Shown here: positions 9,601 through 17,629 of the stretch, piece after piece | Position numbering within the stretch: position 1 is the stretch's first letter | How the letters are laid out: every line of letters starts with the position of its first letter | Assembly: GCF_965279675.1 (NCBI RefSeq) | Contig: NZ_CBDIIJ010000002.1 | Location: 1,302,001 to 1,366,000 of the forward strand | Direction: 5' to 3' | DNA: 64,000 nucleotides | From: Mucisphaera sp965279675 | GTDB taxonomy: Bacteria > Planctomycetota > Phycisphaerae > Phycisphaerales > Phycisphaeraceae | The notes under the pieces: generated by a model | Told to the model about the DNA's origin: nothing | Database searches by the model: none | Seen by the model: only the letters and a program-made list of their open reading frames with translations | Program-made: the position numbers and the translations under genes

Positions 9601-9995
9601 ACTCCCTCATCTACGTCAAGTTCGTCAACCAGATGCTCGAACGCGGCGCCGAACTCCGCGAAGCCCTCGTCGAAGCCGGCCGCGCACGCCTCCGACCCAT
9701 CGCCCTCACCACCATCACCACCGTCCTCGGCCTCACCCCGCTCCTGCTCGAAACCTCCTTCCAGGCCCGCTTCCTCATCCCCATGGCGATCTCCATCGCC
9801 GCCGGCCTGCTCTCAGCCACCTTCCTCATCCTCCTCCTGCTGCCCTGTCTCCTGCTGATCTTCGAAGACTTGGCCAACCTTGCCTACTACCTCTGGCACG
9901 GCCGCCCTCGACCCCGCCCCGACCATCGGCCCATCGAAATCCCCCAGGTCGAAGAAGAAGGCTATGTCGCCGAAGAAAACCTCGTCCACACCTGA
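6666..9995 (+). CDS. RND-family efflux pump permease
   Basis: At 1,109 residues this is a full-length inner-membrane RND transporter: a first membrane helix, a large periplasmic loop, a helix bundle, a second loop and a second bundle. GLLVDDAIVVSEN near residue 430 contains the paired aspartates of transmembrane helix 4 used for proton relay. The matching helix 10 region reads ALSGIVVNDSLIYVKF, so the lysine that AcrB has there is not at the same place; this is common outside the AcrB subfamily. It starts with TTG in a TTGA overlap with the adaptor stop, implying translational coupling. The coding strand is extremely C-rich at third positions. Confidence 0.94.
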   Translation: MNLIRFGVEKPVPVNLLMAAILLAGLFYGLSLRKEFFPEQDPTEAAVSLPYPGATPEEVEETLAIKVEDALVELDEVDELRTTLSEGGGSIIVVFREGIDVDEAVDEVERTIDSLQDLPEEAEELRVDLFEPELPVIRVTIFGDYEEPVLKEAIRGVQDDLRTLEGMGDPRIEGVRGYELRVDVQAEALVEHGLSLPAVADRVRSWMLEVPGGTVRGDSGNIRVRTMGVLESADTMRRIPVLTREDGRVIRLEDIATISDGFVDTQIRVRYNGRPSASLTVYKVGRQDIVRMAEMVRAYVAARTGEDFVSASIADRLAVAGIIPETDRLKAWRLGMDAATALPTHAQIQTNSDLARFVEGRLDLLLRNAYAGAALVFLTVLVFLNWRVALWVGVGLLTALAGTIVLMAWADITLNLLTMFGLIVVLGLLVDDAIVVSENIQARHDRGEPALLAAVRGGRQVAWPVVATVLTSIVAFLPLTFIEGRIGDLLGALPAVVACALFMSLIESLLILPSHLGHSLKKRDERLARLKDQKPSLSDRFEKWRDTLIHDRLIPAYAHVLEIALCRRYLSLAIAVAVLAVSFGMVQGNHVPFVFLPKNDAETILVNLRMPIGTSLTATERAVRDIEAAVNNQAEVKSTTSVLGETANLDTGETSDAPHIAQMFVELVAVEDRDIPSTEVVARIRAELADKNLGAERLTFEELSGGPGGPSITIRASGKDQTQIEAAVIDVKQALAGFDGVFDIFDDQNLGQVELRFTVTPSGAALGFDAVNVAQQVRAALFGIDAHVFSARQEDIDVRVRLDELTRRDLGALERMWVISPDGRAVPLSEIAIVEEALTYASITRVDRERAVTVTAETIPGLSPELVTGDLTTPDPETGLSDWQHLQQQHPGVELTFAGRQEQQSDAFASLPYGFLAAMVMIYVILAWLFSSYIQPLLVLTGVPFAIIGVVWGHWFLNYEITFLSLIGFIALSGIVVNDSLIYVKFVNQMLERGAELREALVEAGRARLRPIALTTITTVLGLTPLLLETSFQARFLIPMAISIAAGLLSATFLILLLLPCLLLIFEDLANLAYYLWHGRPRPRPDHRPIEIPQVEEEGYVAEENLVHT

Positions 9996-10026
9996 GCTTC
10001 AGCCGCCAATCAGCCCCGCTCGTTCG

Positions 10027-10049
10027 AGCCGCGGTGTGTCACCGCGGCT
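10027..10049. terminator. Palindromic hairpin after the RND operon
   Basis: AGCCGCGGTG (10027-10036), loop TGT, CACCGCGGCT (10040-10049): a perfect 10-bp stem 32 bases past the pump stop codon. There is no T-run, so it is either a factor-dependent or bidirectional terminator, or one copy of a dispersed REP-like palindrome. No second copy was seen in this window. Confidence 0.5.
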
Positions 10050-10099
10050 GTGCTTCACAGATCCAACAGACCCCCCGATGTCCGTAGGTCTCAGGCGGC

Positions 10100-10111
10100 G
10101 GGGGGGGGGGG
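10100..10111 (+). repeat. Homopolymer of 12 G
   Basis: Twelve consecutive G end one base before the TAG (minus strand) of the small membrane protein gene. It is outside any convincing coding frame. Such runs can slip in replication and are also error-prone in sequencing. Confidence 0.8.
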
Positions 10112-10339
10112 CTAAATCGGCGTCTGAAACCCCATCGCCCGCACGGCGCACCAGCCGTTGACGCCCTCGAAGATCATGAACGCCCCCGCCGCGAAGATCA
10201 CCCCCGCCGCAACCCACCACCAGGCCGAAACCAGCACACCCGTCAGCATCAATACCGCGAGCACGATCGCCGCGACGACGTGGAGCGACCCCAGCGTGGT
10301 TCTTAGTCTCTGGCCGCGACGATCAATGTTGCACTTCAT
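10112..10339 (-). CDS. Small membrane protein, DUF2892/YgaP-like
   Basis: A 75-residue protein starting MKCNIDRRGQRLR. Two hydrophobic helices follow (about residues 17-36 and 40-58), then GVNGWCAVRAMG. The pattern of a Cys-Asn start, two membrane helices and a closing C-x-R-A-hG segment matches the DUF2892 inner-membrane family (the membrane part of YgaP), some members of which occur with rhodanese domains. A longer upstream start is possible but adds non-conserved sequence. Role unknown. Confidence 0.8.
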   Translation of the reverse strand: MKCNIDRRGQRLRTTLGSLHVVAAIVLAVLMLTGVLVSAWWWVAAGVIFAAGAFMIFEGVNGWCAVRAMGFQTPI

Positions 10340-10423
10340 ACAGGATGTTAGAGCGAGCACGCCCCCGTGTCTCGGCCCCGGCTGACCCTGAAGCGGATGC
10401 CGCTGTGCCACGCGCTGGAGAAC

Positions 10424-10774
10424 TCAGGCCGCCGGCTCGGAAAGCCGCAGCGAAAGACCCTCGAACGCGCGGGCCAGGTGCTCGTCCTGCTGGGTCCGAG
10501 CGTTGTGCTCGAGCCAGATGCTCCGATGTGACAGCTCCTGAAGGCCGTCCTCCAGCAGCGGGGTCTCGCCATCGACCTCGTCGTGACCCCGGTTGGCCGG
10601 TGACGGCGCAAAGGCGTCACGCAGCTCGTGGACACGGCCCAGCAGCTGGGCCAGATCGTCCATGTACCGGTGGGCGTGAGAGTCCTCTGCGACGGTGAGA
10701 ACGGTGTCCTCGATCGCGTGGGTCATGGTTTCGAGTCGGTGGGTGTTGTCTGCCCTGATCATGGTGGGGCTCAC
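10424..10774 (-). CDS. Hypothetical protein, 116 residues or fewer
   Basis: No family recognised. The frame reads as a soluble, mostly helical acidic protein (AEDSHAHRYMDDLAQLLGRVHELRDAF, shown here in part as HRYMDDLAQLLGRV). The GTG at 10774 is the longest start; ATGs at 10762 (MIRADNTH) and 10726 (MTHAIEDT) are alternatives, none with a good ribosome site. Amino-acid composition favours this frame over the arginine- and proline-rich overlapping frames. It lies between the DUF2892 gene and a roughly 175-base gap. Confidence 0.5.
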   Translation of the reverse strand: MSPTMIRADNTHRLETMTHAIEDTVLTVAEDSHAHRYMDDLAQLLGRVHELRDAFAPSPANRGHDEVDGETPLLEDGLQELSHRSIWLEHNARTQQDEHLARAFEGLSLRLSEPAA

Positions 10775-10888
10775 AGTTGAACGGTTTAGGCGGTTTGTGG
10801 CTTGGGCCGCAAATCTCGTGCCATCGCATCAGGATATGCCCTAGGCCCATCCCAATGCATGGATACTAGGCATGGCGCGAGCATGGGG

Positions 10889-10921
10889 GGTTAGCAATGC
10901 GCAAGAAATGGGCAACTAACC
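10889..10921. other. Inverted repeat in the gap downstream of the GNAT gene
   Basis: GGTTAG (10889-10894) and CTAACC (10916-10921) enclose a 21-base loop. It lies just past the 3' end of the leftward five-gene operon, where a terminator would be expected, but there is no T-run. The rest of 10775-10949 shows no gene. Confidence 0.25.
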
Positions 10922-10949
10922 GGGGGGAATCGGGTCGATTTTTGCTTGT

Positions 10950-11450
10950 TTATGGCTCGTTCCGGCACCATTTGGTCCAGAAATGCTCGTTCGCGTCACC
11001 CGGTCCGAAGCCGGCTCGGCGGTAAAGTCGCTGGGCCGGGTTGTCCTCGCGGACCTCCAGCGTCAGCTTGCAGCAGCCCGATTGGCAGGCCCGCTCGTGC
11101 AGGTAATCAAGGATGGCGCGGCCCACCCCCCGGCCGCGATGGCCCGAAAGCACGGCCAGGTCGTGGATGTTGAGGACCGAGGCGGCCTTGAACGTCGAGA
11201 AGCTCAGCAGCGTGATGGCATAGCCGACGGGCTCGGGTCCGAGCCGGCAGAGGTGGGCTTCGGTCGCCGGGTGCGCACGCAGGCGGTCGATCAGGACGGC
11301 CCGGACGCCGCGATCGAGCGCACGGCCCAAGCCGATCGGTTCACGGGCGTAGGCCTCGATCAGTTCGAGCAGCGCCTGGGCCTCCGCGGGGTCGTCGAGG
11401 TTGGCGGGGGCGATCCGGAGGTGGCTGTCTGGTTGGGTCACGGCGGCCAT
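10950..11450 (-). CDS. GNAT-family N-acetyltransferase
   Basis: A 166-residue acetyltransferase starting MAAVTQPDSHLRI. The acetyl-CoA site is seen as LNIHDLAVLSGHRGRGVGRAI, with the R-G-x-G-x-G/A loop, and the C-terminal LTLEVREDNPAQRLYRRAGF is the classic GNAT motif B. It begins 16 bases after the stop of the carboxypeptidase gene and is probably the last gene of the operon. A longer reading frame upstream overlaps the previous gene and is low-complexity, so I reject that start. The substrate is unknown. Confidence 0.88.
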   Translation of the reverse strand: MAAVTQPDSHLRIAPANLDDPAEAQALLELIEAYAREPIGLGRALDRGVRAVLIDRLRAHPATEAHLCRLGPEPVGYAITLLSFSTFKAASVLNIHDLAVLSGHRGRGVGRAILDYLHERACQSGCCKLTLEVREDNPAQRLYRRAGFGPGDANEHFWTKWCRNEP

Positions 11451-11466
11451 CGGGATAGGAAGTGAA

Positions 11467-13008
11467 CTACTCGGCGGCGGGTGCGGGGGCATCGGCTTCG
11501 AGCCGGGCGAGGTCGAGCATGAATGCCTTGAAAGCCTCGGTGATCGGTCCGGAGGAGCCGGGGAAGCGGTTGGCCATGATGCAGAAGGCGAGCTTGCGGC
11601 CGGAGGCATCGGTGACGTAGCCGGCGTAGGCGCGGGTGTGGCCGATGAAGCCGGACTTGGCCCGGAGGTTGTTGGCGGCGGGGGTGTCCAGGCCGGTGCG
11701 GGCGAGCCCGCCGGGGTCGTCAGCGACGCCGGCGATGGGCAACGACGCCTCGAAAGCGGCGAAGGAGGGGTGACCGGTCATGCGTTCGAGGACGTGCACA
11801 ACCTGCCGGGCGGAGACGGCGTTACGTCTGGCGAGGCCGCTGCCATCGGCGAGGATCATCCCGATGGTATTGACGCCGAGGTTGTTGAGGATCTCGAGGG
11901 TCGCGGCGGTGCCTTCGGTGGTCTTGCCCGGGCGGCCGGTTTCGACGGCCATCGTCAGGGTGAGGGCTTCGGCGTAGAGGTTGACGCTCTGCTTGTTGAC
12001 CCAGTAGGCGATGCGTTCGAGGGAGGGAGACTGATAGCTCCAGATGGTCTGGCGTTCGCCCTCGGCGAGGCGGGGGCTCTGGAAGGTGCCGGTGGCCTGG
12101 CCGGTGACCTCGATGCCGGCGCGCTGGAGGGCGGCGAGGAGTTCGCGGGCGGCGAAGAGGGGCGGGTCCTGGATGGCGCCACGGATGGACATCTTGCCGG
12201 CGTCGCTGCCGAGGGTGCCACGGACGACGGCGAGGTTGGAGTAGGGGGCGGAATAGATGTAGGAGCGGTCGCCGGTGCCGGCTTCACCGGCGGTGACCTT
12301 GTTGTGGAAGGCGACGCCTGTCTGCGGCGGGCGGACGGCCTTGATGCGTGTGGGCAGGCCGACACGTCTGGGGACCTCGAAATCGAGGTGGTAGAGGTTT
12401 TCGTGGAGGTTGACGCCCGCGACGCCGGCCGCGTAGTAGTTGCCGATGTCGTCCCAGTTCCAGTCGTCGGGGATGAGCTGGTCGTCGATGAGGCTGGCGT
12501 CGGCGAGGACATCGCCCTGGATCTCGGTGATGCCGGCGGCCTTGACGGCGGCGGCGGCTTGATCGGCCCACTCGGTGTAGCCGGGGAAACCTTCGGACTT
12601 GAATCGCCAGGAACCGAGCGTGGGGTCGCCAGAGCCTTTGATGATGAGGGTGCCCTGAAGGACGCCTTGCTCGTTGAGGAGGCCGGCGGTCTGGATCTCG
12701 GTGGTGTAGGTGTAGTCGGGCCCGAGCTGGGCGAGGGCGGCGGCGGAGGTGATGACCTTCATCACCGAGGCTGGTGCGAAGACGCGGTGGGCCTGTCGTG
12801 CGAGGAGGACTTCGCGGGTGGCGATGTCGACGACGCAGACGGAGACCTGTCCGCGTCCCATCTCGGGCATGTGCTCGATCCGGGCGATGCGTTCGCGGAG
12901 GTCGTCGGCGGTGACGGCGTTTGCCTGTGGGGTCCCGGCGGCGAGCGCAGCGAAAGCCAGGCAGGTGGTGGCTGCCAGGCCGAGGGGATTTGGCTGTTTA
13001 AGTTGCAC
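11467..13008 (-). CDS. dacB: D-alanyl-D-alanine carboxypeptidase/endopeptidase, PBP4 type (peptidase S13)
   Basis: Secreted cell-wall enzyme that trims or opens peptidoglycan cross-links. The 513-residue protein has a signal peptide (about residues 1-31, ending around ANA), the catalytic SVMK (Ser81, Lys84), the second motif SVN (341-343) and KSG (451-453), in the right order and spacing for family S13. The long segment between motifs one and two matches the extra domain of PBP4. Its start is only 5 bases from the DUF3467 stop, so it belongs to the leftward envelope operon. In planctomycetes, peptidoglycan presence was long disputed; the neighbouring ddl and ftsQ-like genes support its presence. 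Confidence 0.93.
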   Translation of the reverse strand: MQLKQPNPLGLAATTCLAFAALAAGTPQANAVTADDLRERIARIEHMPEMGRGQVSVCVVDIATREVLLARQAHRVFAPASVMKVITSAAALAQLGPDYTYTTEIQTAGLLNEQGVLQGTLIIKGSGDPTLGSWRFKSEGFPGYTEWADQAAAAVKAAGITEIQGDVLADASLIDDQLIPDDWNWDDIGNYYAAGVAGVNLHENLYHLDFEVPRRVGLPTRIKAVRPPQTGVAFHNKVTAGEAGTGDRSYIYSAPYSNLAVVRGTLGSDAGKMSIRGAIQDPPLFAARELLAALQRAGIEVTGQATGTFQSPRLAEGERQTIWSYQSPSLERIAYWVNKQSVNLYAEALTLTMAVETGRPGKTTEGTAATLEILNNLGVNTIGMILADGSGLARRNAVSARQVVHVLERMTGHPSFAAFEASLPIAGVADDPGGLARTGLDTPAANNLRAKSGFIGHTRAYAGYVTDASGRKLAFCIMANRFPGSSGPITEAFKAFMLDLARLEADAPAPAAE

Positions 13009-13013
13009 GGGGT

Positions 13014-13367
13014 TTAGCCGTTCTTCCCGCCGCCCTGGAGGCGTTTGCGGGGGTCGATTTCGAGCTGGCCGTAGGCCTGCTCGTAGCGGGTGACGGCCTG
13101 ACCGAGTGCCATGGCGAGGCGCTTGGCGGCCCAGGGGCTGAGGATGACGCGGGCGTCGATTTTCATGGTGGCCTGTCCCTGGCCGGAGCCGGGCTGGAGG
13201 CCGCGGGAGAGATCGACGACGATCTCCTCGGCGGTGCCGGAGACGCGCGCGGTGGAGGCGTAGTAGGAGGGTGCCTCGGCGTCGTCGATCTTGAGCTGGA
13301 GCTGCTGGCCCTGCTGCTCGGGTGCTGCGACTTCTTCGTTCTTTTCCGGGGTGCTGCTCTTGGCCAT
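13014..13367 (-). CDS. DUF3467 family protein
   Basis: A 117-residue soluble protein. After a charged N-terminus, the core has the pattern YYASTARVSGTAEEIVVDLS, then ARVILSPWAAKRLAMALGQA and a C-terminal VTRYEQAYGQLE, which is the DUF3467 layout (a small protein of unknown function). AGGA seven bases before the ATG at 13367 supports this start over an upstream TTG at 13400. It is placed between the M50 gene (40-base gap) and dacB (5-base gap). Confidence 0.85.
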   Translation of the reverse strand: MAKSSTPEKNEEVAAPEQQGQQLQLKIDDAEAPSYYASTARVSGTAEEIVVDLSRGLQPGSGQGQATMKIDARVILSPWAAKRLAMALGQAVTRYEQAYGQLEIDPRKRLQGGGKNG

Positions 13368-13407
13368 GGGGGTTTCCTGGGTTTGGGTTGTTGGTTTCAA
13401 AAGGGGC

Positions 13408-15660
13408 TCAGATCCACCAGTCGAGGGTGAGGGCCTGTCGGATTTTTCGCCACTGCTGGGGTCCGAGCCTGGTCTGTCCGGTCTCGATCCGTCCGCGGCC
13501 GATCATACCGTCGGCCCACCACATGCCGAGTTGGGGGTCGTGTGTGTCGAGTTCGATCCAGGCGAGTACGGACGGCCTGGAAGGGGTGTTGTTATACGAG
13601 TCGCCCGGTGCGGTGTCTACCTCTCCGCCATGGGCGACGGCGAGGCCGGGGTGGGGCAGTTGGGAGATGCCTGCGCGTTCGACGGCGACGACGGTTCCGG
13701 CGATTTCCCGCCAGGGGGCGGCCCAGAGTCGTGCGTAGGCGGTGCGTCCGGGCTGGACGAGGGCTGCGTCGTCCTGGGGGACGACCAGGGCGAGTCGGGG
13801 TGTTTCTTCGGCGACGAGGATGCCGAGGGCCTGTCCCTGGGTGACCTGGACGCCAAGGAGGCCCTGGAGGGGTGCTTTGGCGTGGAGTCGGCCGGTGAAG
13901 GGGGCGCGGATGGTGAGTTTGTCGATGAGCCGCTGGCCGTGGGTGATCTGCTCGTGGATACGGTCGATCTGGACCTGGTAGCTGGCGACGAGGGCCTGGC
14001 GGCCGTCGCGTCGGGCGGTGTCTCGCTGGACTTCGAGGATGCGTGCCTGGACCCGGAGTTCGGCGACGCTGTCGATGAGTCGGCTGTTGGCGAGTCTGGC
14101 GATGGGTTGTCCGGCTTCGACGTGCTCGCCGATCTCGACGTAGAGGGTGTCGAGTTCGCCGGCGACCTCGGTGAAGATGGGCTGCCGCTGCTCGGCGAGG
14201 ATGATGCCGGGATGGCGGACGGTTTCGGTGACGGGGATGGACCAGAGGCCGAGGAAGGCGAGGGCGGCGATGGCGAGGGCGGCGAAGGTCCAGGCGGTGC
14301 GTGCGTTGGATTGCCGCTGAACGTGGTAGATGTGCTTGAGACCCTTCCAGATGGGCAGGAGGATCATGGTGGTGAGGGCGAACATGCCGAGCAGGGCGCC
14401 GATGGCCTGGAGGCCGAAGCGGTCGAGCAGGTGCCAGGCGATGAGGACGATGCTGAGCAGGACGATGATGCGGTAGAGTCCGGCGAGGGTGGCGTAGCCG
14501 ACGAAGAAGCGTGGCATGCGCGCGGCTTCGGCGGGCTCGGGTTCTTTGGGGGTGATGCGGAGGACGCGGCGGTCGAAGATCTGGCCGAGGTACTTGAGGG
14601 ACTTGGCCTGGAGGTTGGGCACCTCGACCCAGTCCATGAGGAAGTAGTAGCCGTCGTAGCGGAGCAGGGGGTTGGCGTTGAAGAGGAGGGAGGTGATGCT
14701 GGCGGCGAGCATGATGTTGAAGGCGAGCTGGTTGACCCAGCCGGGGTCGGTGGCGATCCAGATCCAGACGGCGGCGGCGGCGAGGAGCATCTCGATGAAG
14801 ATGCCGCCTGCGGTGATCCAGAGTCGGTCGCGTTTGTCGGGGAGGGTCCAGGCGTCGGAGGTGTCGACGTAGAAGAGGGGGATGAAGACCATGAACATGG
14901 CCCCGGTCTCGTGGACTTCGAGGCCGTGGTGTTTGGCGGCGAGGCCGTGGCCGATTTCGTGGATGACCTTGATGCCCAGGAAGACGGCGCCGAAGAGCAG
15001 GGCGTTGGTCCAGCTGAGGACGGGGAAGGCGAGGTTGCCGACGTCCTGGAGGTTGGCCAGGGCGACGATGGCTGAGGCGAGCATGAAGAGCAGGGCGGCG
15101 AGCATGAACGGTCGGGTCATGAGCCGGCCGACCCAGCGGTGGAGGTGGGTGAGGAAGCGGTCGGGGTCGTAGAGGGGGACCTTGATAAAGAGGAAGCTCT
15201 TGAGCTTGGCCTTGCGCATCTTCGAGCGTCTGGCGTCGCGGATGCCGCGGATGCGTTTGGCGGCGCCGGCGTCGGCGGGCAGGAGCAGGCCGGCCCCCAT
15301 GAGCTGGTGTACGAAGGCTTTGACTTCCTCGGGGCTGAGGGTGTGGTCGGGGAACTTGTGGGCGGTGAGTTTGGCGACCTCTTCGGCGTTGTTGTGGCCG
15401 TTGAGTTGTCGGAGGACGTAGTACTCGGCGGGTCGGAGTCGGTAGTAGGTGAGTCCGACGGGGTCTTTGACGACGTAGACGCTTTCGCCGTGGTAGAGCT
15501 GCGGGGAGATGATGAGGTCGGCGCGGGCGGCGGGGAGGGGTGGTTCGGGGCCCTGGGGTTGTCCGCTGGCGAGGGACTGCGCGAGGGAGGCGATCTTCTG
15601 GGCGTCGGCCGGCTGGCTGGCTGGGCTGGGCTGGTTGCGTCGGGGCTTGTAGGGATTCAT
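13408..15660 (-). CDS. Membrane M50 (site-2 protease type) metalloprotease fused to HlyD-like adaptor domain
   Basis: The 750 residues read as: a disordered N-terminus; a PqqD-like winged-helix domain (about 50-130, with YYVLRQLNGHNNAEEVA); several membrane helices; the zinc motif HEIGH (234-238); the second M50 motif NPLLRYDGYY (330-339), whose Asp completes the site; more helices to about 475; then a lipoyl/HlyD-type domain with coiled coil (about 485-640) facing the periplasm. This architecture is known from the putative peptide zinc metalloprotease group related to YydH and the exporters of modified peptides. The next gene upstream is a second HlyD-like protein, and the giant LEPRxLL gene is divergent. 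The likely role is envelope proteolysis linked to export; the substrate is unknown. Confidence 0.88.
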   Translation of the reverse strand: MNPYKPRRNQPSPASQPADAQKIASLAQSLASGQPQGPEPPLPAARADLIISPQLYHGESVYVVKDPVGLTYYRLRPAEYYVLRQLNGHNNAEEVAKLTAHKFPDHTLSPEEVKAFVHQLMGAGLLLPADAGAAKRIRGIRDARRSKMRKAKLKSFLFIKVPLYDPDRFLTHLHRWVGRLMTRPFMLAALLFMLASAIVALANLQDVGNLAFPVLSWTNALLFGAVFLGIKVIHEIGHGLAAKHHGLEVHETGAMFMVFIPLFYVDTSDAWTLPDKRDRLWITAGGIFIEMLLAAAAVWIWIATDPGWVNQLAFNIMLAASITSLLFNANPLLRYDGYYFLMDWVEVPNLQAKSLKYLGQIFDRRVLRITPKEPEPAEAARMPRFFVGYATLAGLYRIIVLLSIVLIAWHLLDRFGLQAIGALLGMFALTTMILLPIWKGLKHIYHVQRQSNARTAWTFAALAIAALAFLGLWSIPVTETVRHPGIILAEQRQPIFTEVAGELDTLYVEIGEHVEAGQPIARLANSRLIDSVAELRVQARILEVQRDTARRDGRQALVASYQVQIDRIHEQITHGQRLIDKLTIRAPFTGRLHAKAPLQGLLGVQVTQGQALGILVAEETPRLALVVPQDDAALVQPGRTAYARLWAAPWREIAGTVVAVERAGISQLPHPGLAVAHGGEVDTAPGDSYNNTPSRPSVLAWIELDTHDPQLGMWWADGMIGRGRIETGQTRLGPQQWRKIRQALTLDWWI

Positions 15661-15676
15661 GGTTGTGGATCCCTGA

Positions 15677-17629
15677 CTAGAAAAGGGTCATGCGTGAGAA
15701 GTGCCAGGCTTTGCGGAAGAGTCGCCAGCCGAGCGGGGCGTAGCCGAGGTCGAGGCGTGCGCGGCCGGTGGGGTTGGCGAGGGCGAGGTGGGGCTCGAGG
15801 CCTTCGAGCTGGATGGTGGTGCGTAGCTGGTAGCGGCTGACCCGGGTCATGGGGTCGGGTTCGCTGGTGGGCGAGAGTTCGAGGAGAGAGTTGAAGGCGG
15901 CGGTCTGTTCGAGGTCGGGCCAGGGTCGGCTGAGGAAGGTGGCGGGGATCTCGTGTCCTTCGAGGAGTCGTGTCTGGACGAGTCCGACTTCCTGCTCGGG
16001 GATATCGACGACGAGGTTGAATCCGGAGAGGTCGCCGATTTGGAGCAGGACCTGGGCTTCGTCGACGGTGTTGCCGACGAGCTCGTGGGGCCGGGTGGTG
16101 AGGAGGACGCCATCGATGGGGCTCTTGATCTGGGCCTTGTCGATGCGTCGGAGCAGGGCGGCCTGCTGGATCTGGAGTTTCTCGATTTCGAGCTCGGCCA
16201 TGCGGAGTTCGGCGGGCTGGGCGTTCATGCGGGCTTCGCGTCGTGCGAGCTGTTGTTCCTCGATGGACTTGAGGACGAGGGTGAGTTCCTGCTGGAGCTC
16301 GGTGTCGTCGAGTCGGAGGATGGTTTGTCCGGCCTGGACGGTGTCACCTGTGTTGACGAGGACTTCGCGGATGGTGCCGACGAAGGGGGTGGTGAGGCTG
16401 TGCTGGCGTGTGGGTTCGAGTTTGGCGTCGAGCCTGACGGCCATGGGGAAGGGCATGAGGAGGATGAGCAGCAGAAGCAGGAGGGTGCCTGAGATGGCGA
16501 GCGCCTGCCAGGTGCTGCGTTTGGGGTGGGTTTTGGCGTGTGCCAGGGCGACGCCGACTCTGCGGAGCGGTCGGGCGTCGAGCTCGATGGCTCGGGCCAG
16601 GAAGGGTGCGGCGCACTGGGCGAGTTCGACCTCGGCGGGCGCGAGCTTGCTGGCGTCGACGGCGGTTTCGTGCTCGACGATGAGGACGGCATCGATGCGG
16701 TCTTCATCGACGATGGGTGTGACGCAGACGGCCTGGGCCCCGCCTAGCTCGAAGAGCTGGTCGACGAAGGGTTGGAGCTCGTTGTCCTGGCCTTCGATGG
16801 CGTGCCCTTTTTGGAACGCCATGGGCTGTTTGGTTTCGCGTGCGGCGTCGGCGATGGTGCGGACGGCGTGGGCGAGGGTGGCTTTGGGGTTGGGGTCGAT
16901 GGCGTCGGAGAACCAGGCTTTGGGTTTTCTGGGCCAGAAGCCGACGACGGCGGCTCGCTGGGCCTTGAAGAGCTGGCGGGCGCCCTGGGCGAGTTCGTGG
17001 GCGAAGGCGTCGGGCTTCTCGATGCGGCCGAGGTTCTTGAGGAGTTCGAGGAGGGCTTTGTAGTGGGTGGCGGAGCGTTCGACGAGTTCGGATTGTCGGT
17101 GTCCGAGGTGTTTGCCGATGGTTTCGGCGGCGGTCTGGCAGAAGCCGACGTAGTCGCGATAGACCTTGGGGTCGAGCTCGTCGGGGTAGATGATCTGGAG
17201 GACGCCGAGGCGTTTTTTGCCGGCGGAGATGCCGAGGTAGAACTGAACCGTGTTCCCCAGTCCACAGGCCTGGAACCCGAGTTCGCCTGGGGGGACGATG
17301 ACGGCCTGTGCGGGGTCGGTCCAGGATTTTCGGAGGGCGGTGGCGACATCGCCGATGGGCTGGTTTTTCTCGTCGAGGATTTTTCGGGCGGGGTCGCCTT
17401 GGGCGGCGACGGCGCGGTAATCACGGCCTTTGGGGTCGGCTCCGAGCCAGACGACGCCCGCTGCGGCTTCGGTGGATTCGAGGATGAGTTTGAGGGCGTG
17501 TCTGGCGACGTCGGTGGGGGTGGTATCGGTGGCGCGGGACAGCTGCTGGAACTGGTCAAGCGCCTGCTGAACGGCGAGCCTGGCTTGATCGGTCGTTTTC
17601 TGCATGGAGGGGGGCTCGCGCCGGAGCAT
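15677..17629 (-). CDS. HlyD-like adaptor with tandem cytoplasmic GAF domains
   Basis: A 650-residue protein. Residues about 30-175 and 190-350 look like two GAF sensor domains (WLGADPKGRDYRAVAAQG and VCVTPIVDEDRIDAVLIVEH are typical strands). One membrane helix follows (about 377-394, rich in Leu), then a lipoyl half-motif (VNTGDTVQAGQTILRLDD, 425-442), a coiled coil (445-500), the other lipoyl half (IKSPIDGVLL) and a beta-barrel. GAF domains in the cytoplasm joined to a periplasmic adaptor suggest export controlled by a bound small molecule; that is inference. The ATG at 17629 is the longest start; an ATG at 17605 (MQKTTDQ) is equally plausible. It heads the leftward operon, 16 bases before the M50 gene. 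Confidence 0.82.
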   Translation of the reverse strand: MLRREPPSMQKTTDQARLAVQQALDQFQQLSRATDTTPTDVARHALKLILESTEAAAGVVWLGADPKGRDYRAVAAQGDPARKILDEKNQPIGDVATALRKSWTDPAQAVIVPPGELGFQACGLGNTVQFYLGISAGKKRLGVLQIIYPDELDPKVYRDYVGFCQTAAETIGKHLGHRQSELVERSATHYKALLELLKNLGRIEKPDAFAHELAQGARQLFKAQRAAVVGFWPRKPKAWFSDAIDPNPKATLAHAVRTIADAARETKQPMAFQKGHAIEGQDNELQPFVDQLFELGGAQAVCVTPIVDEDRIDAVLIVEHETAVDASKLAPAEVELAQCAAPFLARAIELDARPLRRVGVALAHAKTHPKRSTWQALAISGTLLLLLLILLMPFPMAVRLDAKLEPTRQHSLTTPFVGTIREVLVNTGDTVQAGQTILRLDDTELQQELTLVLKSIEEQQLARREARMNAQPAELRMAELEIEKLQIQQAALLRRIDKAQIKSPIDGVLLTTRPHELVGNTVDEAQVLLQIGDLSGFNLVVDIPEQEVGLVQTRLLEGHEIPATFLSRPWPDLEQTAAFNSLLELSPTSEPDPMTRVSRYQLRTTIQLEGLEPHLALANPTGRARLDLGYAPLGWRLFRKAWHFSRMTLF

